Source of the DNA: Gammaproteobacteria bacterium
GTDB taxonomy: Bacteria > Pseudomonadota > Gammaproteobacteria > Xanthomonadales > Marinicellaceae
Reading direction: 5' to 3'
Length of the DNA stretch: 42,221 bases
Assembly (NCBI GenBank): GCA_024280395.1
Contig: JAJRQG010000091.1
Location: 1 to 42,221, forward strand
Part shown: positions 16,625 through 24,986 of the stretch, piece by piece
Position numbering within the stretch: the stretch's first letter is position 1
Layout: each line of letters starts with the position of its first letter
The notes under the pieces: model-generated
Databases searched by the model: none
What the model was told of the DNA's origin: nothing
The model's input: the letters and a program-made list of their open reading frames with translations, nothing else
Translations under genes and position numbers: made by a program

Positions 16625-16666
16625 TCAATAATCGTGAAATCCCTCTGAAGTATTGCTTAATTTCAT
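16625..16666 (-). CDS. Possible 13-residue peptide ORF
   Basis: On the minus strand an AGGAG ribosome-binding site lies 7 bases before an ATG at 16666; the frame encodes MKLSNTSEGFHDY and stops at 16625. The terminator at 16572-16602 follows, and a TACAAT-like -10 lies upstream near 16700, with a poor -35. This could be a leader peptide or a tiny secreted or regulatory peptide, or chance. The rest of the 16557-16856 gap holds no other signal I recognise. Confidence 0.3.
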   Translation of the reverse strand: MKLSNTSEGFHDY

Positions 16667-16856
16667 TTTTAAACTCCTAAATGCAAGTATATCTTACATT
16701 GTATCATTAAATACATAGTTAAATACATGTCATAAGTCACATATTTAAGGCTATCTTCTACAAGATGCGGGGATTTTAGCAGAAACCCGCTCATTTTACA
16801 AATCGTGCCAATTTAGAACACTATTTTAATTATTAGTTCCATTATTCGATATTTCT

Positions 16857-17555
16857 CTACCCATCTACAATGCTAGTCGAGAGAATGCCGTCTTCTAAAG
16901 CATTAACCAGCTTATCATTATTGGCTATTAAATCATCTATTATAGTTGTATAACCTTTATTCAAATTTAGATTTTTCTTAAGGTAATCTTGTTGTTTTTT
17001 ATTATACAGTATAAGTTCATCTATTTTAGGAGGGAATTGTGTCTTTGACAAAGTACTTATTACATTGTTGTATTTTGAATTAACATCTTTAGAATGACTA
17101 ATAATGCTTTGGTTTAACTCCTTCAGGCGGTTAATGATTTTTTTATACGTACTTAAATTGAGTTCATAGTTATTGATACTAAAACCTGACTCTATAAAGC
17201 TTAATTTCATATTCTCTTCAGCAATTCTTCCCAAAGAGTCAATTTTTTGTTTTTGCCTTTTTTCTTCAATCCATAGCAATCCAATGCCTACAACCAAGTT
17301 TACCAACGCGGCTAATAAAGGAATTATTATGGCTGTTATTAAGGGAAGGCTTAGGCTAACCCACCACCCCATATACTCATCAGGCACTGCATCCATTCTA
17401 TTAACAATAAATCCTTCGCCAAATATTACATACACAATGGCTTTCCAGTTCCACAATGTCCAGGATATAACAAACGAGCCAACAAAAGGATCTTTGAGCC
17501 TGTCTAGAAAAGTATTTTTTATTGAATCAATTATATTGTTGTCTGTTTTAGTCAT
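16857..17555 (-). CDS. Orphan membrane protein with coiled-coil tail
   Basis: This 232-residue protein has an N-terminal segment LKDPFVGSFVISWTLWNWKA (about residues 16-35), a pattern I have seen in uncharacterised bacterial membrane proteins. A second hydrophobic hairpin spans about 68-97. The C-terminal 120 residues are helical and charged, probably a cytoplasmic coiled coil (LSTYKKIINRLKELNQSII). A good AAGGT ribosome-binding site precedes the ATG. Base composition is AT-rich, like its islet neighbours. No enzymatic motif was seen and the function is unknown; a role in phage defence or stress is only speculation. Confidence 0.6.
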   Translation of the reverse strand: MTKTDNNIIDSIKNTFLDRLKDPFVGSFVISWTLWNWKAIVYVIFGEGFIVNRMDAVPDEYMGWWVSLSLPLITAIIIPLLAALVNLVVGIGLLWIEEKRQKQKIDSLGRIAEENMKLSFIESGFSINNYELNLSTYKKIINRLKELNQSIISHSKDVNSKYNNVISTLSKTQFPPKIDELILYNKKQQDYLKKNLNLNKGYTTIIDDLIANNDKLVNALEDGILSTSIVDG

Positions 17556-17594
17556 GATTTTACCTTCTTAGTAGTTGTAGGTGTTTAGTGGCAA

Positions 17595-17918
17595 TTAAGA
17601 ACTATTTTTTGGATTGTCATATTCTAGTAACCTATAATTTACCTTTGCTTTCACTTCGCCACAAATAGCTACAGTACCTTTTAATAAGTTAATATTATTA
17701 AATGTTTTTTCATTTCTAAACTTAACCTCAAAAGGATTTTTGAACGATTCAGTGATATATTTTATGACTTTTAGTATTGTCACGTCAATTGGTTGTGAGA
17801 TATTTGCATGGTAATCCTTATCAAAACAAGCAAGCCTTTCAATATCGTTTTTGATACTTGGGAAGTCTTGAGCAATAATAGAAGTTGGTAACAGTATTAA
17901 TAAAATGATATATTTCAC
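17595..17918 (-). CDS. Small exported protein of unknown function
   Basis: The 107-residue protein starts at a GTG and has a signal peptide (about residues 1-16, ending SIIAQ). The mature protein contains NDIERLACFDKDY, a form of the D-x-x-x-RLACYD phrase found at the start of various exported proteins, and two cysteines (about residues 31 and 87) that could pair. It lies first in the three-gene AT-rich islet, about 40 bp before the orphan membrane protein. The family is not recognised. Confidence 0.6.
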   Translation of the reverse strand: MKYIILLILLPTSIIAQDFPSIKNDIERLACFDKDYHANISQPIDVTILKVIKYITESFKNPFEVKFRNEKTFNNINLLKGTVAICGEVKAKVNYRLLEYDNPKNSS

Positions 17919-18220
17919 GTGGGATTACTCTTTTAATTTAGTAAGTATTAAACAATACCAAAAAAACTTCAATCTGTCAAAATCAATCTATCCTCATTAA
18001 CTCTTCATAGCTTTGCATTCTTGATTTTAAATATCAAATATAACCGCGGAGGGAATTGCCCCTACATCTTTATTTTTTAATCTATGTAATCTGCGAAATC
18101 TGTAGAAAATAGTTTTTAATGTAAATCTTTTCTCCGCGCCTCTGCGAGATACCATGCTATTATTACGCATTGATTGGATTTCCGATCAGAGTCGGGAATG
18201 ACAGGGACAGGGCTGTGGTT
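17919..18220. repeat. Intergenic mosaic of dispersed repeat fragments
   Basis: This gap between cca and the orphan islet contains no convincing gene. It strings together pieces that look like separate dispersed repeats. These are a CCGCGGAGGG...CCCCTAC piece at about 18045-18065, three 9-bp units starting AATCT at 18079-18105, two units at 18132-18149 (CTCCGCGCC and TCTGCGAGA), and a REP-like palindrome at 18176-18206. It looks like a preferred landing site for small non-coding repeats at the edge of an accessory islet. Confidence 0.5.
18176..18206. repeat. Diverged REP-like palindrome
   Basis: Read on the minus strand, this copy starts GTCATTCCCGA and ends TCGGAAATCC, an imperfect palindrome. 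It is a diverged relative of the element at 15441-15466, in the opposite orientation. Confidence 0.6.
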
Positions 18221-19450
18221 CTATAAAAAAATATGTGAAAGCTTGATTCTTTTAATGAGCTTAATGCGTTCTTGGGTGATTTGCATGCCCAGACTTTCAC
18301 CTACAAAACCTCGATTCAACAATGCCTGAATATCTACTTTCTCCGCTGCTTTTAGGCATTTCTGCAAGTAGCCGGCTTGGGGATATTCTGAAAATTCTAA
18401 CCCCAATCGGCCGGTGGCATCTGCTTGGCAGGCTTGTAGGAATTTTTCGAATTGTGCGGGTTGTTGGTATGCACCTGTGCTATTGAATAGTTTATTGATG
18501 GTTGAGGCTTTGAGCTCGTAAGCTGTGTGTGAGTGTAAATGCCAGCGACAGACAATCAGGGCCAATCTCTTGTATTGAGAAGGAACTTTTAAGCGTTCAC
18601 AAACAGCTTTGACTAACGGAATTCCACCTGCTTCATGGCCCTTGTGTGATGGCAGTATTTCTTTGGGCGTTATACCTTTGCCTAAGTCATGGTTAAATAC
18701 TGCAAATGCAGTATCATTGCCCAAGTTTGCGGCTTTGTCCATTGCCATCATACAATGGATGCCTGTATCAATTTCTGGGTGCCATTTTTTGGTTTGTGGT
18801 ACGCCAAAGAGTTGATTGAATTCTGGGAACAATACTTTCAATGCGTCACAAGCTCTTAATACTTTAATAAACTCTGAGGGTGTTTTCTCATTCAAGGCTT
18901 TGCGCAGTTCTTGCCAGACTCGTTCTGCTACCAAGGCATCGACTTCGCCATTTTCAACCATTTTTTGCATCAGTTGATTGGTTTCTGTGTGAACACTAAA
19001 TCCCAAATGTGCATATCTGGCAGCAAACCTTGCGATACGTAAAATCCTCACAGGATCTTCTGCAAAGGCATCGGAAACATGATGCAATACTTTGTTTTTT
19101 AAGTCTTGTTGACCATTATATGGGTCTGTGATTTCCCCTGTTTCTGTGTCTTGTGCCATGGCATTGATGGTTAAATCGCGCCTTGCCAAGTCATCTTCGA
19201 GTGTCACCGAAACATCGGTATTGAAGGCGAAACCATGATAGCCTTTGGCTGTTTTGCGTTCGGTTCTTGCTAATGCATGTTCATCTTGGGTTGTGGGGTG
19301 CAAAAAAACAGGAAAGTCTTTGCCAATGGGTCGAAATCCTTTGTCCATCATTTGTTGTGGCGTAGCTCCAACCACTACATAATCACGGTCTTTAATATTT
19401 AAACCCAACAACTGATCACGCACAGCACCACCGACTAAATATATTTTCAT
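18221..19450 (-). CDS. cca: CCA tRNA nucleotidyltransferase
   Basis: Cca adds or repairs the 3' CCA end of tRNAs without a template. From the ATG at 19450 the protein begins MKIYLVGGAVRDQLLG; the nucleotidyltransferase carboxylates are Asp21 and Asp23 (KDRDYVVVG). RRDLTINAMAQD, DPYNGQQDL and the RILRIARFAARY helix follow. A C-terminal HD region (FNHDLGKG) matches the multifunctional gammaproteobacterial form. A start at 19459 is possible. The start codon overlaps the slt stop (ATGA). At about 409 residues it matches E. coli Cca (412). Confidence 0.96.
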   Translation of the reverse strand: MKIYLVGGAVRDQLLGLNIKDRDYVVVGATPQQMMDKGFRPIGKDFPVFLHPTTQDEHALARTERKTAKGYHGFAFNTDVSVTLEDDLARRDLTINAMAQDTETGEITDPYNGQQDLKNKVLHHVSDAFAEDPVRILRIARFAARYAHLGFSVHTETNQLMQKMVENGEVDALVAERVWQELRKALNEKTPSEFIKVLRACDALKVLFPEFNQLFGVPQTKKWHPEIDTGIHCMMAMDKAANLGNDTAFAVFNHDLGKGITPKEILPSHKGHEAGGIPLVKAVCERLKVPSQYKRLALIVCRWHLHSHTAYELKASTINKLFNSTGAYQQPAQFEKFLQACQADATGRLGLEFSEYPQAGYLQKCLKAAEKVDIQALLNRGFVGESLGMQITQERIKLIKRIKLSHIFL

Positions 19451-21402
19451 TGGTGACATCCTACGCTAGTGGTTTGATTGGGAATGGTATTGTTTGGCCA
19501 TTGTTTCATGGGAGCTCCATCCACTGGAAAGGTTGGCATCCAATAACTGATTCTTCGGGGTTTTTTATTAATCAACCAATCATAGATAGTGATATTGCTT
19601 AAGATTTTGGTGATGTATCCACGGGTCTCTCGATAAGGAATGGTTTCCGCCCATATATCAGGAGAAGTAGGAAAGCCATGTAACCAATCATCTGCTTTGG
19701 TTTCGCCTGCATTATAGGATGACAAAGCCAATAATGGATGATTGTTGAAACGATCAAATAATTGTCTTTGGTAGAAAATGCCCAGTTGCAAATTAAAATC
19801 GGCATCGTGTAATTGTGGTTTCCCCCAATATTTTACGCCCAATTTTTTACTCAGCCGTTTTGCAGTGGCATCAATTAACTGCATTAAACCCCTGGCATCA
19901 GCCGATGAAATGGCATCGGTTTGCCAAGCACTTTCTTGGGTGATTATCGACATAATCCATTGCGGCAACAAATTGTGTTTATTGGCCAATTGAGTGATTT
20001 CATTTTTGTACGCCAATGGATAACGCATTTCGTAGTTTTTCCACAATCCCAATGCTCCCATAATGGCAGAAACTTTATTGTACCAGCCTTTTTGGTATGC
20101 CAAATCTGCCAAGGCTCTGCGCTCACCAATATTGAGCTTTTGGTAGCCAATTATCCATTCTTTTCGGGCCTCGGTAATCATATCCAAGGCAAACAATTCA
20201 AAGGCATTTCCCAAATGCTCTGGCAGTTTTACAATCAATGTTGCAGCAATGTCTTCTGTACAGATTTCATAGGGCAGATTCATATGGTCTGCTGCCAAAA
20301 ACCCATGATAGCTGGTTTTTAACGCCAATGTTGAGAAGATTGATTTTGCTTGTTTAGCTTTGCCTATTTTTGCATAGGCCCGCGCCAACCAATACTGCCA
20401 GCTGTCTTTGTTGCGTTGAAAATCCGGCATAGCCTTAATAACTTTCACAACAGCTTTCCAATTTTGGTGGTACAAATGATAGCGCACTTCCCATGCATTG
20501 ATTTGTGAATCGTGTTGTGCTGGTGGCAAGGCATTCATCGCAGTGATGGTAAAGGGCAAATAATCCACCGCCGCAAACAGAGCATTGGTCCTTTCAACTT
20601 TTGCTATTTGTTTGGCCGTAAAAGAATAATGCTTTTTCAATCCTGGCCAAATTTTGTAAAATTGTTCAGGCTGTTTTTGCGCCAACTTTTTAGACATGAT
20701 ATAAACCAATTCACGATTTTGTGTATTGTCTTGCCATTTTACCGATTTTTTCAATCCAATCATTGGATCTGACATCAGCTGTTGTGCATGTTTGACCCAG
20801 ACAGGTTGCTTTTTCATCTGGGCTGCTAAATATCGGGCAGTTGATGAGTTATTGACCTTGAAAGTGAGTTTAATTCTTTCCGCCAGTAATTTGTCGGTTA
20901 AATGCCCTTGAGATTTCCACCACTTGAACACAGGATTACAAGCGTCGGGCAAGGACAAACCATTCATCCAAGTATCGGTGATAGCCTGTGGCAAGCCTTT
21001 GAAGTCTTTGGTTTCGATGCGCGCTTGTAAATACCAGCAATGTTTTTTTTGTGAGCCTTTGTTGTTTTTATAACGCGCTAAATAATCTTTCCATTGACCT
21101 TGTTTGCCCAATTCATAGGTTAACATTTCATCCAAGGTTTTCACCAAAGGACTATCAGGATGTTTGGTTTGAAAGGTTTTTATTTCGACAATCGGCAGTT
21201 GGTTTATTTTGGATTTTAATAACGCATAATCCAGATAATGGTTTAAACGGTAATTGGGCTGTTGCTGTTGTGCTTGTTTAACCGCGACTTCATCTCCTTT
21301 GAGTGCTTTGGCATAGGCTTTTTTGAACACAGTCTGCTCAACAGTTAAGGCACTGGCATTAACTGCAAGCAATAAACACATCCATAATAAGGGTTTAATC
21401 AA
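19447..21402 (-). CDS. slt: Soluble lytic murein transglycosylase
   Basis: Slt cleaves peptidoglycan glycan strands with formation of 1,6-anhydromuramic ends in the periplasm. The 651-residue protein has a signal peptide (1-18, ending NASA), a long alpha-superhelical U domain, and a C-terminal lysozyme-like domain. The catalytic Glu490 lies in IMSIITQESAWQTDAISSAD, followed by ARGLMQLIDATAK and LALSSYNAGE. Length matches Slt70 (645). The start is a TTG whose last bases overlap the stop of the HD gene (TTGA); the only nearby ATG would destroy the signal peptide. Confidence 0.94.
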   Translation of the reverse strand: MIKPLLWMCLLLAVNASALTVEQTVFKKAYAKALKGDEVAVKQAQQQQPNYRLNHYLDYALLKSKINQLPIVEIKTFQTKHPDSPLVKTLDEMLTYELGKQGQWKDYLARYKNNKGSQKKHCWYLQARIETKDFKGLPQAITDTWMNGLSLPDACNPVFKWWKSQGHLTDKLLAERIKLTFKVNNSSTARYLAAQMKKQPVWVKHAQQLMSDPMIGLKKSVKWQDNTQNRELVYIMSKKLAQKQPEQFYKIWPGLKKHYSFTAKQIAKVERTNALFAAVDYLPFTITAMNALPPAQHDSQINAWEVRYHLYHQNWKAVVKVIKAMPDFQRNKDSWQYWLARAYAKIGKAKQAKSIFSTLALKTSYHGFLAADHMNLPYEICTEDIAATLIVKLPEHLGNAFELFALDMITEARKEWIIGYQKLNIGERRALADLAYQKGWYNKVSAIMGALGLWKNYEMRYPLAYKNEITQLANKHNLLPQWIMSIITQESAWQTDAISSADARGLMQLIDATAKRLSKKLGVKYWGKPQLHDADFNLQLGIFYQRQLFDRFNNHPLLALSSYNAGETKADDWLHGFPTSPDIWAETIPYRETRGYITKILSNITIYDWLINKKPRRISYWMPTFPVDGAPMKQWPNNTIPNQTTSVGCHQ

Positions 21403-22040
21403 CTGATCTCCGATTCTAATTGTTTTAAAAAATCTAACATATAATCGTGTCTCCTTTGCGCCTCAATTTGCGCAGATTTTGTATGAAAACCCGAATTCAA
21501 TTTTAATAATTTTGAATAAAAATGATCCAGTGTCCATTGTCTATCCTGTGGTTGTCTTTCTATACAAAAAGGATCATCCTCATTGTACAAAGTCGTATCC
21601 ATTTTACCACCTGTCATCATCATGCGTGCCACACCAACCGCTCCGATTGAATCTATTCTATCAGCATCTTGGACAACTTTGGCCTCTAAAGTTTCAGGTT
21701 TAATATTGGCCGAATAACTGTGGGCAGCAATGGCGTGTTTAATTGCCTCGATGTTGGCTTGTGGATAACCCCAATCAGCCAATAATTTTTCTGCTTTTTC
21801 AGCCGACAATGTAGAGGCTTGTGCGCGTAATTCTGACTTCTTGGAAACAGTAAAACAATCATGCAACCAAACCGCAGGAATCACAATACTTAAATCAGCG
21901 CCTTCAATTTTGGAAAATTTAATCGCATTAACAGCCACTCTCTGCACATGCGAAGCATCATGGGCCGCATCTGCTGATTCCAAATTATGAATATAATCAC
22001 TGAATATTTCTGTCCATTTTTGCATATCTTTAGGCTCCAT
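21399..22040 (-). CDS. HD-domain phosphohydrolase (YedJ-like)
   Basis: A 213-residue protein with a metal-dependent HD domain. The His ligand lies in HDASHVQRVAVNA (about 22-34), the His-Asp pair is in VWLHDCF, and another Asp in VVQDADRIDSIGAVG. This arrangement matches the YedJ group of predicted phosphohydrolases, whose substrate is not firmly known. The GTG one codon upstream is a less likely start. It is translated in overlap with slt and lies 10 bp after rdgC. Confidence 0.85.
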   Translation of the reverse strand: MEPKDMQKWTEIFSDYIHNLESADAAHDASHVQRVAVNAIKFSKIEGADLSIVIPAVWLHDCFTVSKKSELRAQASTLSAEKAEKLLADWGYPQANIEAIKHAIAAHSYSANIKPETLEAKVVQDADRIDSIGAVGVARMMMTGGKMDTTLYNEDDPFCIERQPQDRQWTLDHFYSKLLKLNSGFHTKSAQIEAQRRHDYMLDFLKQLESEIS

Positions 22041-22053
22041 CACGTCGGAATCA

Positions 22054-22959
22054 TCACTCTGGTTTTGGAAAAATACTAAACAAGACTTTGTACAACTCAG
22101 TCAACTCTAAACTCATCAAAGTAAATCGTGAATCCATCAACTGTTCTTCTGAATCTATGGTTTCTAAATCCATCTGATCTAAAACTATGTCTGTAAATTT
22201 GATACTTTTCACTGCAAAATCATAGGTCAAAGTAAATTCGATTCTGTCATTAAAAATTAAACCAATTTGCGTAACCAAATAGCCATTGTCAATGTGCCGT
22301 TGCATTTCATCGGTTAAATAATTGACATTTTTGGCACGAATAACACTTTTGGCTTCATCCAAAGTTTCTAAAACCAAGCTTGAACCAAACTCTAAGCCTC
22401 CTTCGGCGTGACCATTGGTGATCCATTTGGTTAATACTGTTGCCATACCTGAAGACTCACCAAAGGCTGTGGCCTTGAATGAACCCATGGTTTGGCGCAA
22501 TTGTGATACCAAATTCTCTGCTGGGTTTTGACTGGCAGAATCGACAACCATCAATTTATGCGTGTTATCAATATAAGCGCCTATTTTCTTTAACTTGGTA
22601 AAAGCTTGTGGCAATAAATCAAACAAGATTTCTTGTTTCATGTCACTTTGCTGTTTACGCCCAGGTTTGTTGCCTGTTTCAGTTCTAATTTGCGAGACCT
22701 TTTCTTGCAGCTGCTGGTTGATTACCATTGATGGCAATATTTTTTCCTCAACTGCCATAGTGAACAATTGTGCGTTGCCGCTTTGCAAACAATACAACTC
22801 ATCATTGCTCAATGAAAAAGGAGAAATCCAGCCCTGGGAGGACATATCTTGCGACCCACATGGTTTGAGTGCATCGTCTTTTAACTGTTCTGAAAGTTTA
22901 TCTGACTCAATGGAAAAATCATTGGGTAGTTGAAATATTCTGGCGTTTTTAAACCACAT
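22054..22959 (-). CDS. rdgC: Recombination-associated protein RdgC
   Basis: RdgC is a ring-shaped dimeric DNA-binding protein that limits RecA activity. The 301-residue protein begins MWFKNARIFQLPNDF, the standard RdgC opening, and carries FALMPLGS-like and GRKQQSDMKQEILFDLLPQAF segments. The conserved R-x-x-x-DLLPRAF phrase of the family appears with Gln in place of Arg. E. coli RdgC has 303 residues. The gene opens a block rdgC-HD-slt-cca on the minus strand and is divergent from the FG-GAP protein gene. Confidence 0.94.
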   Translation of the reverse strand: MWFKNARIFQLPNDFSIESDKLSEQLKDDALKPCGSQDMSSQGWISPFSLSNDELYCLQSGNAQLFTMAVEEKILPSMVINQQLQEKVSQIRTETGNKPGRKQQSDMKQEILFDLLPQAFTKLKKIGAYIDNTHKLMVVDSASQNPAENLVSQLRQTMGSFKATAFGESSGMATVLTKWITNGHAEGGLEFGSSLVLETLDEAKSVIRAKNVNYLTDEMQRHIDNGYLVTQIGLIFNDRIEFTLTYDFAVKSIKFTDIVLDQMDLETIDSEEQLMDSRFTLMSLELTELYKVLFSIFPKPE

Positions 22960-23049
22960 AAGAATCCTTGTTTGTTGTTAATGGGATATTTTAACTGATT
23001 GCTTAATTTGAAAATAGTTATTTGCTCAAATTTTGAAACTCAGTCAAAA

Positions 23050-23103
23050 TTCAGAACTTTTTCAGAAGTTCTTCAGAATTTAACTAAAGTATCTATCTAT
23101 AAT
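23050..23103 (+). promoter_or_regulatory. Three 11-bp-spaced TTCAGAA repeats ahead of a TATAAT box
   Basis: TTCAGAA occurs at 23050-23056, 23061-23067 and 23072-23078, exactly 11 bp apart. A perfect -10, TATAAT, lies at 23098-23103, and there is no recognisable -35; the third repeat falls next to where it should be. Direct repeats at one helical turn next to a -10 are typical of OmpR/PhoP-family activators, so the promoter of the FG-GAP gene is probably activated. The regulator may or may not be the PhoP-like protein at 5185-5868. Confidence 0.65.
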
Positions 23104-23135
23104 TCAACCATCATAAATTTATGGAGTACTAAATC

Positions 23136-24836
23136 ATGTCAATTAAAATACTGATCACAGTAATATTAGTTTCTGTTTTAAATATTATTCAGGCAAAATC
23201 CAATGAGTTGAACATACCCAAAGGATTATCAGCAAGCGAATGGAAAAGCATACAATCTCAGATAAACGACAAATCCCTCCCCCAAGCCAATGCTATTTTA
23301 GATCAAAATTATCTAAAAGCATCCAACGTAGATGCCAACACCAATGTTGGAGATGGCGGAGATGCTTTTGGTGGGGCTGTTGCCATTGATGGCGATACTC
23401 TGGTTGTAGGTGCAAGGTATGAGGATGGCATCGATGATGGGAATGAAAATAATTCAGGTGCTGCTTATGTTTTTGTTAAATCTAATGGTGCATGGGTTGA
23501 GCAAGCCTATTTAAGGGCATCAAACCCAAGCAGTGGTGATCAGTTTGGTATATCTGTTGGGATATCAGGAGATACAATAATCGTTGGCTCTCACTTAGAA
23601 GATACAGATACTGGAAACTCTGGAGCAATCTATGTTTATACACGAACGATGAATGTTTGGTCATTTCAAACCATGTTAAAAGCATCAAACCTTGGCTCTA
23701 ACGATTTTTATGGTTTTTCAATCGCTATTGATTCAGGAACGATTATTGTCGGTGCTTACAAAGAAGATGGTGATGACAGTAGCGCACTAAATGACTATGG
23801 TGCAGCCCATATTTTTACTGGAGCGGGAAATTCATGGTCACTACAGACCAAATTAACAGCTGGTAATTTTGAAATGGGCGATAATTTTGGCTACAGCGTT
23901 TCCATTTCAGGAAATACGGCTGTTATTGGGGCATACAAAGAAGACGGTATTGACGATGGGAATCAAGATGACTCTGGAGCGGCATATGTTTTTGTTCGTT
24001 CAGGTACAGTTTGGTCTCAACAAGCCTATTTAAAAGCCTCTAATGTTGGAGCAATTGACAACTTTGGTGTATCTGTTGGAGTCTCAGGCGATACTATTGT
24101 CGTTGGTTCTTTTAATGAAGATGGTGATGGTGATTCTACACTTGGATCTGGAGCTGCATATGTTTTTACCCGAACAGGTACAGCTTGGAGTGAGAATGGC
24201 ATTTTGAGAGCGGACAATGCCGACATGGGTGATTTATTTGGAAGCTCAGTTTCTATAGATGGCAACAGTATTGTAGTGGGTGCAAAATTTGAAAATGGTG
24301 ATGGTGTTGATGGCTTAGACAACAACAATGCATTTAATGCAGGTGGTGCTTATTTATTTAAACGAATCGGCCCCGTGATTCAACAAACCTATATAAAAGC
24401 ATCCAATGCTGATTTAAGGGATGAGTTTGGTATTGCTGTTGCTGTATCAGGATCGACAATAATTGTAGGCGCCCAAAGAGAAGACAGTGCTTTTGTTGAC
24501 AATCCAGATGACAATACCTTTGTATCTGATGCCCAAGGAGCAGGTGCGGCTTATATATTCACACCGCCAGATTTAATGTTTATCGATGGGTTTGAAACTC
24601 CTGTTGTGGTTAAGTTGTTTCAATATCTAAGTAAAATTAAGTCAAACAGCCAGCTTGAACAAGTCCCTGTTTATTATTCTCAAAGCAACATTTTGGTCTT
24701 TTATGGGCATTCTTTAAAACTTAAAAACAATTATAATAAAGAGGATATTCTGGATGTGGTTAAATTTTGGTTACATGAAGTTTTGATTGAAGAAGGTTTG
24801 TCTGGACAATATGGTTTAGATGTTATTTTTGAATAA
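23136..24836 (+). CDS. Secreted FG-GAP repeat protein
   Basis: This 566-residue protein has a signal peptide (about 1-20). Seven repeats of about 60 residues follow, between about residues 50 and 480. Each has a strand pair such as DGDTLVVGARYEDG followed by SGAAYVFVK and then a LKASN-like spacer, matching FG-GAP_2 beta-propeller blades. Acidic turns (DGDDS, DGIDDGN) suggest calcium binding. After the propeller come FIDGFE and a C-terminal 75-residue domain with no repeats, ending QYGLDVIFE. The protein is probably exported and adhesive; the partner is unknown. The promoter is activator-type and a long hairpin follows. Confidence 0.82.
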   Translation: MSIKILITVILVSVLNIIQAKSNELNIPKGLSASEWKSIQSQINDKSLPQANAILDQNYLKASNVDANTNVGDGGDAFGGAVAIDGDTLVVGARYEDGIDDGNENNSGAAYVFVKSNGAWVEQAYLRASNPSSGDQFGISVGISGDTIIVGSHLEDTDTGNSGAIYVYTRTMNVWSFQTMLKASNLGSNDFYGFSIAIDSGTIIVGAYKEDGDDSSALNDYGAAHIFTGAGNSWSLQTKLTAGNFEMGDNFGYSVSISGNTAVIGAYKEDGIDDGNQDDSGAAYVFVRSGTVWSQQAYLKASNVGAIDNFGVSVGVSGDTIVVGSFNEDGDGDSTLGSGAAYVFTRTGTAWSENGILRADNADMGDLFGSSVSIDGNSIVVGAKFENGDGVDGLDNNNAFNAGGAYLFKRIGPVIQQTYIKASNADLRDEFGIAVAVSGSTIIVGAQREDSAFVDNPDDNTFVSDAQGAGAAYIFTPPDLMFIDGFETPVVVKLFQYLSKIKSNSQLEQVPVYYSQSNILVFYGHSLKLKNNYNKEDILDVVKFWLHEVLIEEGLSGQYGLDVIFE

Positions 24837-24865
24837 GTAATAACCTGTTTTTATTCGACACATTA

Positions 24866-24915
24866 TTCGACCCAGAGATAAATTAAGTTTTTATTTAATT
24901 TGGCTCTGGGTCGAA
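24866..24915. terminator. Long hairpin after the FG-GAP gene
   Basis: TTCGACCCAGAG (24866-24877) and CTCTGGGTCGAA (24904-24915) form a perfect 12-bp outer stem. Inside it, AAATTAA (24880-24886) and TTAATTT (24895-24901) form an inner stem around a T-rich loop. It starts 30 bases after the stop and has no T-run, so it may be a terminator or an mRNA-stabilising structure. Confidence 0.55.
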
Positions 24916-24986
24916 TTAAATTGATTCTGTGATAAATATGTGATTTCCCAATGCTATAGTAGAGGTTATTAATAATTCAAAATATC

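Noticed and set aside
24866-24915. Terminal inverted repeats of a tiny mobile element
   Set aside because: No flanking direct repeat and a very short interior; a terminator-like hairpin is simpler.
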